A DNA stretch of 64,000 nt. Origin: JAOUEA01 sp963825635. Lineage in GTDB: Bacteria; Actinomycetota; UBA4738; HRBIN12. Below are positions 16,859 to 24,423 of this stretch, piece after piece. Location: the NCBI GenBank assembly GCA_963825635.1, contig CAWGTU010000001.1:496001-560000 (forward strand). Reading direction: 5' to 3'. Position 1 is the stretch's first letter. The number at the start of each line of letters is the position of its first letter. Made by a program: the position numbers and the translations under genes. The notes beneath the pieces were generated by a model. That model was not told where the DNA came from, searched no databases, and saw only the letters and a list, made by a program, of their open reading frames with translations.

Positions 16859-18064
16859 TTGGTATCCACGCTCGCTGATCTCGAGATCGCGACGTTCGCG
16901 GTCGACGAGGTCGTCGAGGGGACCCAGACAGGGTGGAGCGAGGGCGTTCTCACGCTCGCGCTACCGCAGCTCGCGGTCGGAGCCGGCTCGAACCCGGCGC
17001 TGGCGGAGGCCACGGTCGAGGTCGTCCGTCCCGGCGATCACGTCCGCATCTCGAACGTCCTCGACGTCGTGCTGCCTACGGCCCGCGTCGCCGACGCCCG
17101 CCTGCATCGACTCGACGGCGTCGCGGTCGTGACCGTCTGCGACTGGAGGGTCGCCGGGTTCGCCGGTGCCGACGAGCTCCCCGACGCCCTCATCGACATG
17201 GCCGGACCCGGCGCCGATCGCTCACCCTGGGGCGCGAGCATCGGCGTCGTCCTTCGGTGCGTGCCCGCGCCGGGCTTCGAGGTGGCCGATGCCGATTGCG
17301 CGATGCGGGAGCTGGCAGGCGAGCTCGCGAGCGCGCTCGCCGAGTGCACGACGGACGCCCCGGACGGCGACGTGCGCTCGATCGGGCCGCTCCCTCCTGC
17401 CGACGCGACGCTGCCGGTGATCGCCATGGTGCTGCAGGTCGCATCGGAAGGTCCGCTGCTCGACACCTACCTCGACGGCGAGCCGATCGGCGTCTTCGAG
17501 CCGAGGGTGCTCGAGGAGCGCCTCCTGTACGAGGGCCGGCTGACGAACGGGGCATACGACTGGCCGGGAGTGCGGAACGTGACCGCGGTGTACCAGGATC
17601 CCGCGGTGCCTCGGGAGCTGCGAGTCAGACACGGGCGAGACCTCCGCTTCGCCGGTATCGTCCTGGCGCCGGGCTACCTCGACGGGGCCGAGCAGAAGCG
17701 GCGGGCCGCGGAGGCATCGGCGGAGCTGGCCGCGGGGCTCGGTGCCGACGGCGTGATCTGCACCACCTTCTCGAGCGGGAACTCCCACACCGACACCATG
17801 CTCACCGTGCAGGCGTGCGAACGCCGCGGCATCGGCGCCGTCGCGCTCGTCTGCGAGACGAACGGCGGCCTGACCGACCATGTGCCGGAGGCCGACTGCC
17901 TCGTGAGCACGGGCAACGAGGACGAGCTCGTCGATGCGTGGGTCCCGCAACGGGTGATCGGCGGCGAGGCGCATGCTCGCGTGGGCGAGCGCGTGCCGCA
18001 TGTGTACTACGTCGGCGGGCTCGTGCAGACCGGCGACGCGCGATGGACGGCGATGCCGGCATGA
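16859..18064 (+). CDS. GrdE-like glycine/sarcosine/betaine reductase component B, alpha/beta proprotein
   Basis: A 401-residue homologue of GrdE/GrdG/GrdI, the substrate-binding proprotein that with GrdB splits the C-N bond of glycine or a methylated glycine. Shared segments are the N-terminal VEVVRPGDHVRISNVLDVVLP, DGVAVVT...GFAGADELPDALIDMAGPGA, RFAGIVLAP, LGADGVICTTFSSGNSHTD and ADCLVSTGNEDE. In the clostridial proprotein the chain is cut at an Asn-Cys bond to make a pyruvoyl group; here the aligned site reads T-N-G (Asn230-Gly231), so the Cys is absent (alignment from memory). TTG 16859 is the only in-frame start after a stop at 16844 and implies a leaderless message. Overlaps the GrdB-like gene by ATGA. 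Confidence 0.85.
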   Translation: MVSTLADLEIATFAVDEVVEGTQTGWSEGVLTLALPQLAVGAGSNPALAEATVEVVRPGDHVRISNVLDVVLPTARVADARLHRLDGVAVVTVCDWRVAGFAGADELPDALIDMAGPGADRSPWGASIGVVLRCVPAPGFEVADADCAMRELAGELASALAECTTDAPDGDVRSIGPLPPADATLPVIAMVLQVASEGPLLDTYLDGEPIGVFEPRVLEERLLYEGRLTNGAYDWPGVRNVTAVYQDPAVPRELRVRHGRDLRFAGIVLAPGYLDGAEQKRRAAEASAELAAGLGADGVICTTFSSGNSHTDTMLTVQACERRGIGAVALVCETNGGLTDHVPEADCLVSTGNEDELVDAWVPQRVIGGEAHARVGERVPHVYYVGGLVQTGDARWTAMPA

Positions 18065-19353
18065 GCGTCGTCGTGCACTACGTGAACCAGTTCTTCGCCG
18101 GCCTCGGCGGGGAGGAGGCGGCCGGCCACGAGCCCGTGAGGCTCGACGGCCCTCAGGGACCGGGCCGGGGTCTCGCCGCCGCCGGGTTGGCGGTCGACGT
18201 CACGATCGCCTGCGGCGACGACTACTTCGGGGAACGAGAGGCGGATGCCCTCGCGATCCTGCTCGCATGGCTCGACGAGCTCGAGCCGGACGTGCTCGTC
18301 TGCGGACCATCGTTCGGATCCGGCCGGTACGGCTACGCCTGCGGCGTGCTCGCGAGGGAAGCCGGCCGGCGCGGCCTGCCAGTCGTCGCGGCGATGACCC
18401 CCGACTCGCCCGGTGTGCTCGCCGCCGAGGGTGCCGCCTACATCGTGCCGACGGGATCGAACGTCGCGGGCATGCGAGAGGCGCTGCCGGTCGTGGCCTC
18501 GCTGGCGGCTCGGCTCGCAGTGGGCGACGCGGTCGGCGGTCCCGAGGACGAGGGATACCTGCCGCGCGGGCTGCGCGTGAACGCCTTCGTCGAGCGCACC
18601 GGCGCCGGGCGAGCGATCGACCTGCTGCTCGCGAAGCTCGCCGGTGACGCGCGCACCGAGGTCGCGCCGACCGGCGACCGCGTCGCTCCGGCCCCTCCCG
18701 TCGAGGATCTCGCCTCGGTGCGGCTCGCCCTCGTCACCGAGGCGGGGTGCGTGCCCCAGGGCAACCCCGACCGGCTGCCGACGCGCCACGCGAACGTCTG
18801 GCTGCGGTACGACCTGTCCGGTGCGAGCGCCCTCGCCGAGGGCGACTACGAGTCGGTGCACGCGGGGTTCGACACGACGGCGGCCAACGCGGACCCGAAC
18901 CGGCTCGTGCCGCTCGACGCCGCGCGCACGCTCGAGCGGGAGGGGATCGTCGGCTCCCTGCACGACGCGTTTTACACCACGAGCGGCGTTGACACTCCGG
19001 TCGCGGTGGCGGCGCGCCACGGCCAGGAGATCGCCGCGGAGCTGCGCGAGGCGCAGGTCGGGGCGGTGATCCTGACCGGCACCTGAGGGACAGGCACGCG
19101 CTGCGGGGCAGTGCTGGCGAAGGAGTTCGAACGAGAGGGCATCCCGACCGTGTTCGTGACCGCGTTACCGACGATCGCACAGATGGTGGGGGCGAACCGC
19201 ATCGTGCGGGGCGTGGCGATCACCAACCCCACCGGCGACCCCTCCCTGGAGCCGGGCGACGAGCAGGCGATGCGCATCGCGCTCGTCCGTCGCGCGCTGG
19301 ACATGCTCGCGACCGACGTCGAGCCGCGCACCGTGTGGGAGGCGACGCCGTGA
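18061..19353 (+). CDS. GrdB-like selenoprotein, reductase component B gamma subunit (Sec342 at TGA 19084-19086)
   Basis: Read straight through one TGA, this is a 430-residue homologue of GrdB/GrdF/GrdH, the selenoprotein that accepts the substrate amine's acetyl group as a Sec-carboxymethyl ether and passes it to GrdA. N-terminal match: VVHYVNQFFAGLGGEE, DGPQGPGRGL and LVCGPSFGSGRYG. The TGA is codon 342 in AVILTGT-U-GTGTRCGAVLAKEFE; anaerobic GrdB has UGTCTRCG at this place. Conserved sequence continues in frame to the stop: TVFVTALPTIAQMVGANRIVRGVAITNP. The middle Cys of UxxCxxC is Gly here. The stop overlaps the GTG of grdC. Glycine, sarcosine and betaine subtypes cannot be told apart by eye. 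Confidence 0.93.
19094..19114 (+). promoter_or_regulatory. Candidate bacterial SECIS hairpin of the GrdB-like gene
   Basis: Just after the TGA, CTGC (19101-19104) pairs with GCAG (19108-19111) around a GGG loop, and GCA (19094-19096) pairs with TGC (19112-19114). The distance of the apical stem from the TGA (14 bases) suits SelB-dependent selenocysteine insertion. Seen by eye; not folded by program. Confidence 0.45.
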
Positions 19354-20663
19354 CGCGTCGTGCCGCGGTGACGTCGGCGTCGTTCGTCCTCGAGCACGTG
19401 CCGGACCTCGTCCGCTACGGGTCCAAGCCGGCACGCGAGCCGCAGCAGATCGGGGCGCTCACCGACGGGCTCCGTCCGTTCGAGGACGCGGTGGCCTACC
19501 CGCCGAACCAGGTGTTCATCGGCAACCTCGCTCCCGCCGACCTGTGGGAGCGGCCTCGCGACTGGTGGCGTCACCCCGTGCAGACCGCGACGTCCGTCGG
19601 ACCGTCCGGTGACGTGATGGACCAGGATGACTTCTACGGGCTGCTCGCCGAGGTGGACCAGTTCGACCTGGTGCGCCTGGGTGCCGATCCCGAGCCGGGC
19701 CAGCTCGCGTTGTGCCGGCGCGACGAGGTCGTCGGCGCGTTCGCGGGCGACCACGAGCAGGACGAATCGCTCACCCCTCATGTGCTGCTCGAGAACCTCT
19801 CGATCAAGGCCGGCGGGGTGCACGCCCTGCGCCATCTCCTCACGACCACCGGCATCGATCCCGCGTCGATCACGCATGCGATCGGGTGTGGTGAGGAAGC
19901 GGTGGGCGACCGTTACCAGCGCGGCGGCGGCAACGTCGCGAAGGCGATCGCCGAGCACTGCGGCCTGACGCGCGCCAGTGGCGTCGACGTGAAGTCGTTC
20001 TGCGCCGCCCCGGTCCACGCGTTGGTGGTCGCCGCCGCTCTGATCGAGGCCGGCATCGAGGAGCGCGTCGTCGTGGTGGCGGGGGGGTCGATGGGCAAGC
20101 TCGGCATGAAGTTCGAGGGCGCGCTCTCGAAGGGGTTCCCGATCATCGAGGACGTCCTGGCGGGCATGGCCGTGCTGGTGGAGCCCGCCGATGGATCGAA
20201 CGGTCCGGTCGTGCGCGCCGATGCGATCGGTCGCATGCCCGTCGAGGCGGGCAGCGCGCCCCAGGCGCAGCTCGAGGCGCTCGTGGGCGCTCCGCTCGAC
20301 GCGATGGGGCTGAAGATCGGCGACGTCGACCGGTATGCGACCGAGATCCACAACCCCGAGATCACCGAGCCACAGGGTGGCGGCGACGTCGCCGACCGCA
20401 ACTACAAGATGCTCGCGGGGCTCGGCGTCGTGCGCGGGGAGATGGAGCGCGCCGACATCGCGTCGTTCTCCCGTGCCCACGGGATGCCGGGGTTCTCGCC
20501 GACGCAGGGCCACATCGCGAGCGCCGTACCGTGGATCCCGCATGCGCTCGACGCGATGCGTGCCGGCGACCTGCACCGAACGATGCTGATCGCGAAGGGA
20601 TCGTTGTTCCTCGGCCGCCTCACGCGGTCGTGGGACGGCGTCTCCGTGACGCTGGAAGCCTGA
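19350..20663 (+). CDS. grdC: GrdC, glycine reductase complex C beta subunit
   Basis: A 437-residue thiolase/KAS III-like protein matching GrdC along its length: SFVLEHVPDLVRYG, FEDAVAYPPNQVFIGNL, PHVLLENLSIKAGGVHAL, RGGGNVAKAIAEHCG, KSFCAAPVHALVVAAAL (likely acyl-accepting Cys218), GSAPQAQLEALVGAPLD, EIHNPEITEP, HGMPGFSPTQGHI and AKGSLFLGRLT. GrdC takes the acetyl group from selenoprotein GrdA as a thioester. It is about 70 residues shorter than the clostridial protein, lacking the stretch between FDLV and the VVGAF segment. GTG 19350 overlaps the previous stop and has GGGAGG 8 bases upstream. GrdD, which normally makes acetyl phosphate, is not found. Confidence 0.92.
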   Translation: MTRRAAVTSASFVLEHVPDLVRYGSKPAREPQQIGALTDGLRPFEDAVAYPPNQVFIGNLAPADLWERPRDWWRHPVQTATSVGPSGDVMDQDDFYGLLAEVDQFDLVRLGADPEPGQLALCRRDEVVGAFAGDHEQDESLTPHVLLENLSIKAGGVHALRHLLTTTGIDPASITHAIGCGEEAVGDRYQRGGGNVAKAIAEHCGLTRASGVDVKSFCAAPVHALVVAAALIEAGIEERVVVVAGGSMGKLGMKFEGALSKGFPIIEDVLAGMAVLVEPADGSNGPVVRADAIGRMPVEAGSAPQAQLEALVGAPLDAMGLKIGDVDRYATEIHNPEITEPQGGGDVADRNYKMLAGLGVVRGEMERADIASFSRAHGMPGFSPTQGHIASAVPWIPHALDAMRAGDLHRTMLIAKGSLFLGRLTRSWDGVSVTLEA

Positions 20664-20682
20664 CGTGAAGGAGGCATGACCG

Positions 20683-21066
20683 ATGATCGAAGCCACCGTC
20701 GAGACCTTCGACGAGCTGAGCTGCGAGGGCGAAGTGCTCGTCGACATCTGGGGTCCGCAGTGCCAGCCCTGTCTGGCGCTGATGCCGGCCGTCGAGTCGC
20801 TCGCCGAGACCTACGGCGACCGCGTGCGGTTCCTGAAGGTGAACGCACCGGACAACCGGAAGATCTGCCGCGGCCTGCGCGTGGCCGGGCTGCCCGCCTA
20901 CCTCACGATGCGTGACGGCGTCGAGGTCGAGCGGCTGACGAGCAACGGTACGACGCCCGAGCAGATCGAGGAAGCGATCGTGCGGCTGATGAACGGCGCG
21001 CCCGCGGTGGGCCCGCCGATCCCGGAACACCTGAGCCAAAGAACCGGCCAAGAAACCGGGAGGTGA
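20683..21066 (+). CDS. Thioredoxin of the grd operon (CQPC active site)
   Basis: A 127-residue thioredoxin-fold protein. The active-site pair is Cys27/Cys30 in WGPQCQPC, with the cis-Pro in AGLPAYLTM. It would supply electrons to reduce the selenosulfide of GrdA after each turnover, as thioredoxin does in clostridial glycine reductase. The ATG has AAGGAGG about 9 bases upstream (20668-20674) and is preceded by a second ATG in another frame. The gene sits between grdC and grdA, 7 bases before grdA. No thioredoxin reductase gene is nearby, so a general one must serve it. Confidence 0.9.
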   Translation: MIEATVETFDELSCEGEVLVDIWGPQCQPCLALMPAVESLAETYGDRVRFLKVNAPDNRKICRGLRVAGLPAYLTMRDGVEVERLTSNGTTPEQIEEAIVRLMNGAPAVGPPIPEHLSQRTGQETGR

Positions 21067-21073
21067 GACTGAC

Positions 21074-21532
21074 ATGGAGCTCAAGGGCAAGAAGGTGGTC
21101 GCGCTCGGCGAACGCGACAGCGTGCCCGGTGAGGCGATCGCCGAGGTGGCGCGCAGCGCCGGCGCCGAGGTGATCGAGATCAGGACGGAGTGCTTCGTCT
21201 GAACGGCGTCGGGCGCCATGGACCCCGACAACCAGGCACTGATCAAGCGGATCGTCGATGAGATCGGCGCTGACGACCTCGTGGTGATGCTCGGCGCGGC
21301 CGACGCGGAGGCCGTCGAGGTGGCCGCCGAGACCGTCCGCGACGGCGATCCGGCCTGGGTGGGTCCATTGGCGGGGGTCCAGTTGGGACTCCCCGTGCTG
21401 CACGTGTTCGAGGACGAGGTGAAGGACCAGGCCGACGACGGCGTCTACGAGGCGCAGATCGGTTTCTTCGAGATGACGCTCGACGTCGACGAGGTGAAGG
21501 CGGCGATGAAGAGAGCACGCGGTGACGCGTGA
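21074..21532 (+). CDS. grdA: GrdA selenoprotein A (Sec43 at TGA 21200-21202)
   Basis: Read through one TGA, this is a 152-residue GrdA, the same size as the clostridial protein. The N-terminus KGKKVVALGERDSVPGEAI leads into TECFV-U-TASGAMDPDNQ, with the CxxU motif intact and Sec at codon 43 (Sec44 in Clostridium-type GrdA). Conserved sequence continues in frame after the TGA: LVVMLGAADAEAVEVAAETV, GDPAWVGPLAGVQLGLPVLHV, YEAQIGFFEMTLDVDEV. GrdA carries the carboxymethyl group from GrdB to GrdC as a selenoether and releases it as an acetyl thioester. ATG is preceded by GGGAGGTGA. The final 11 bases overlap the SMP-30 gene. It would otherwise be annotated as two fragments. Confidence 0.96.
21205..21217 (+). 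promoter_or_regulatory. Candidate SECIS hairpin of grdA
   Basis: GGCG (21205-21208) and CGCC (21214-21217) close a TCGGG loop directly downstream of the TGA. It is nearer to the TGA than the usual bacterial element, so a larger fold is possible. Confidence 0.35.
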
Positions 21533-22424
21533 CGAAGCGGGCCCGAGGCGAGCCGTGAGCGGCTACTCGACCGAACCGCTGTTCCCGCGCACGGTCTTCC
21601 GCGAGCTCGCGCGTCCGCTCCAGCACCCCGAGGCGCTCTGTTGGGACCCGCTCACCGAGCGCGTCTACTGCGGGGGCGAGGGCGGACAGATCTACGCGGT
21701 CAGCCTCGACGGCGAGATCGATGAGGTCGCGAACACCGGCGGCAGCGTGCTCGGCATGGCCGTGGATGCGCTCGGCAGGGTCTACGCGTGCGATTGGCAC
21801 CGGCAGGAGGTCGTCCGCGTCGACGCGGCCAGCGGCGAGGTCGAGACGTACACGAAGGGCGCGCCGGAGCTGCCGCTCGACGACCCGAACTCGCCCGTCT
21901 TCGCCGACGACGGCACGATGTACGTGACCGGCTCGGAGAACCCGGCGATCTTCCGCGTCGCGCCGGGCGGGGAGACCACGGTGTGGACGACGGCGATCGG
22001 TGGCTACCCGAACGGCGTCACGCTCACGCCGTCGGGTGACGCCGTCGTCGTCGCGCAGTCGCATCCGGCCGACTTCGAGGGCGGCCGCGTCTGGCGCATC
22101 CCGATCGAGGCCGACGGGGCGGCCGGTACGCCGGAGGTCATGGCGGAACTGTTCCACACCGTGCCCGACGGTGTCGCCTACGACGTCGACGGTAACTGCT
22201 ACGTCGCGCACTACACGCCGGACCGCATCGACCGCATCCGCCCCGACGGCACGGTCGAGACCGTGGTCGAGGACTGGGAGGCGGTGCACCTGAACGCGCC
22301 GACGAACATCGCGTTCTGTGGGCTCGACCTCGAGTTCGTGGTCGCGGCCTGTGTCGGTGAGGAGTTCCTGGCGATCGCCGACCTGGGTGTGCGTGGCTCG
22401 CCGCTGCGTCGCCCGGCGCTGTAG
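21522..22424 (+). CDS. SMP-30/gluconolactonase-family protein (copy 2)
   Basis: A 300-residue six-bladed propeller and paralogue of the protein at 13171-14016. Motifs: HPEALCWDP (metal Glu), YACDWHRQEVVRVD, GGYPNGVTLTPSGDAVVVAQ, TVPDGVAYDVDGNCYVAHY (metal Asp) and LNAPTNIAFCG. It should hydrolyse a lactone or similar ester with a divalent metal. The GTG start overlaps grdA by 11 bases, which makes it the last cistron of the grd operon and suggests a shared pathway. Confidence 0.9.
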   Translation: MTRDEAGPRRAVSGYSTEPLFPRTVFRELARPLQHPEALCWDPLTERVYCGGEGGQIYAVSLDGEIDEVANTGGSVLGMAVDALGRVYACDWHRQEVVRVDAASGEVETYTKGAPELPLDDPNSPVFADDGTMYVTGSENPAIFRVAPGGETTVWTTAIGGYPNGVTLTPSGDAVVVAQSHPADFEGGRVWRIPIEADGAAGTPEVMAELFHTVPDGVAYDVDGNCYVAHYTPDRIDRIRPDGTVETVVEDWEAVHLNAPTNIAFCGLDLEFVVAACVGEEFLAIADLGVRGSPLRRPAL

Positions 22425-22511
22425 CGAGCGTCCCGCCCGGACCGGGACCGGTTGCCCCCGTCGGGCATCGGAGCGGATGGCAAGGTGACGGTGTCCGAGA
22501 GGGAGGTCGCC

Positions 22512-22970
22512 ATGCCGTACGACGTGATGATCAAGGAAGAGCCCGACGAGTTGGTGGCGTCGATCCGCACACGGATCAGGCCCGAGCGGATCGGGGAGGT
22601 GATCCCCGACGCGTTCGAACGGTTGATGGCGTGCGTGGGACCGATCGGTTATGGGGACGGCATGCCCGGCATCGTGATGCACGAGATCCGTGAGCCCGAG
22701 GTCGCCGACATCGAGGTCTTCATGCCGGTCGCGTCGCCGTTCGATCCCCCGGAAGGGATCGAGGTCACGACGCTGCACGGGGGAACGATGGCCGCGGTCG
22801 TGCACACCGGTCCCTACGAGGCTTCGCAAGCGGCGTACACGGCGTTGACCGCGTGGATCGACGAGCACGGCCGGCAGATCATGGGGCCGCCCCGGGAGCA
22901 CTACCTGAACGACCCGCACGTGGTCGGCATGGACCGGGCGGAGACGGAGATCGAGGTGCCGGTCGCATGA
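22512..22970 (+). CDS. GyrI-like/AraC effector-binding domain protein
   Basis: A 152-residue stand-alone small-molecule-binding domain of the SOUL/GyrI-like type: two copies of a beta-alpha-beta-beta unit, with VEVTTLHGGTMAAVVHTGPYE marking the second (in the variant IEVTTLHGG) and AYTALTAWIDEHG the following helix. The C-terminal TEIEVPV strand is typical. Such domains bind hydrophobic drugs or act as esterase-like hydrolases. ATG 22512 is chosen because GAGAGGGAGG precedes it. Its link to the grd operon, 87 bases upstream, is unclear. Confidence 0.82.
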   Translation: MPYDVMIKEEPDELVASIRTRIRPERIGEVIPDAFERLMACVGPIGYGDGMPGIVMHEIREPEVADIEVFMPVASPFDPPEGIEVTTLHGGTMAAVVHTGPYEASQAAYTALTAWIDEHGRQIMGPPREHYLNDPHVVGMDRAETEIEVPVA

Positions 22971-23022
22971 CTGGCCGCATGCGCTGAACTCCTGGGCATC
23001 CTGAACGTGACCTGCGGCGGCC

Positions 23023-24423
23023 TCAGGGGTCAGCCGGCTCGCCGAGATCCAACAGGGTCGCCGGCTCCTGCGGGGGATCGGAGGACACCTCTTCGATCGC
23101 GTCGACCACCGCCCGGCACGACCAGCGGAAGAGGTCGGGAGGCATGTCGATGGCGGGCTGGAGCCGGTAGACCCACTTCCCCCACTCGGTGATACCGATC
23201 ACCCCGCGACGAACCGCCGCTCGATGCACCGCTCGATGGAACGCGGGAGCCGGCCGCAGGGTCGTCTCGTCCCGCACGAACTCGATCCCGATCAGCGCTC
23301 CCGCGGCTCGCACGTCGCCGACCTGCTCGACCCGTTCGACGAGCGGGCCGAGCTCCTCGAGCGCGATGGACTCCAGCAGACGCGCGTTCTCGAGCGCGCC
23401 CGACGAGAGGATCAGGTCGATGCTCGCGAGGGCGCCCGCCGCTGCCGCGGGGGTCCAGGCGAACGTGCCCCCGAGGTGCAGGCTCGACGAGCCCATGATC
23501 TCCTCCGTCCCCAGCACGGCCGCGATCGGCTGTCCGCCACCGGCGAAGCCCTTCCCGAGGAGCAGCAGATCGGGCTCGAGCCCGAGGCGCTCGGCGGCGA
23601 ACATCGTGCCGCACCGACCCATGCACGTCTGCACCTCATCGAGGATGAGCTTCCACCCCCATCGGTGACAGAGCGCGACGAGGCGCTCCCAGAACCCGCG
23701 AGAGGGTTCCAGGATGCCGCCTTCCCCGAGGATCGGCTCGATCAAGACGCCCGCGATCTGCGTGGGCTCGACCTGGTGCACGAGGATCCAATCCTCGAGG
23801 TAGTCGAGGTACATCTGCTCGTCGAACGGCCCCGGGCCCGAGTGGAACGGTGCGCGGAAGGGGTTGGGGTACGGAGCGAAGACCACCCCGGGCACGTACT
23901 GGGCATTCTGGGTCGGCACCGACGCCATGTCCGACGACACCCCACCGGTCAGGTAGGAGGCCTCGCCGTGATACTGACCGTAGAACGTGAGCAGCATCGG
24001 GCGGCCGGTCGCTTCGCGCGCCAGCTTGACCCCGGCCTCGACCACCAGCGTGCCGCTGACGTCCATGGACACGCGCGTGAGTCCGTGCGGTGCGAGGTCG
24101 ATGAGTCGCTCGGCGAGCGAGACCACCGGCTCACTCGAGACGTAGTTGCTGATCTCCATGCCGTACCGACGCTGCGCCTCGATCACCGCGCGCTGCACCG
24201 GCTCCGGCGTGGCCCCGAGCGGGGTCGAGCCCCAGGCGGAGCAGTGGTCGGCGAACGTGTTGCCGTCGACGTCGTCGATCAACCATCCTCGTTTGCTCGC
24301 CTCGACCAGCGGCATCTCCCCGACGTCGGGTCGGCGCATCAGCACCGAGCCGGCCCGGGCGAGCAGCGCGGCGCTGCGTGGTCCCGGGAGCGGTGGTCGG
24401 ACGACCGGTACCTCGAAGGTCAT
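23023..24423 (-). CDS. Class III PLP aminotransferase
   Basis: A 466-residue enzyme of the omega-aminotransferase family. PLP lysine K291 is in LLLGKGFAGGG; the ring Asp is in ILDEVQTCMGRCG; FYGQYHGEASY and FAPYPNPFRAPF are family loops. It carries ATGA overlap with the SDR gene upstream and ends the three-gene operon enolase-superfamily enzyme, SDR, aminotransferase. That operon diverges from the GntR regulator and shares its operator. The substrate is likely an amine or amino alcohol derived from the imported compound. Confidence 0.9.
   Translation of the reverse strand: MTFEVPVVRPPLPGPRSAALLARAGSVLMRRPDVGEMPLVEASKRGWLIDDVDGNTFADHCSAWGSTPLGATPEPVQRAVIEAQRRYGMEISNYVSSEPVVSLAERLIDLAPHGLTRVSMDVSGTLVVEAGVKLAREATGRPMLLTFYGQYHGEASYLTGGVSSDMASVPTQNAQYVPGVVFAPYPNPFRAPFHSGPGPFDEQMYLDYLEDWILVHQVEPTQIAGVLIEPILGEGGILEPSRGFWERLVALCHRWGWKLILDEVQTCMGRCGTMFAAERLGLEPDLLLLGKGFAGGGQPIAAVLGTEEIMGSSSLHLGGTFAWTPAAAAGALASIDLILSSGALENARLLESIALEELGPLVERVEQVGDVRAAGALIGIEFVRDETTLRPAPAFHRAVHRAAVRRGVIGITEWGKWVYRLQPAIDMPPDLFRWSCRAVVDAIEEVSSDPPQEPATLLDLGEPADP

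Noticed and set aside
16859..22424. D-proline reductase (Prd) system
   Set aside because: GrdA and GrdC are specific to the glycine/sarcosine/betaine reductases; no PrdB-like small selenoprotein is present.
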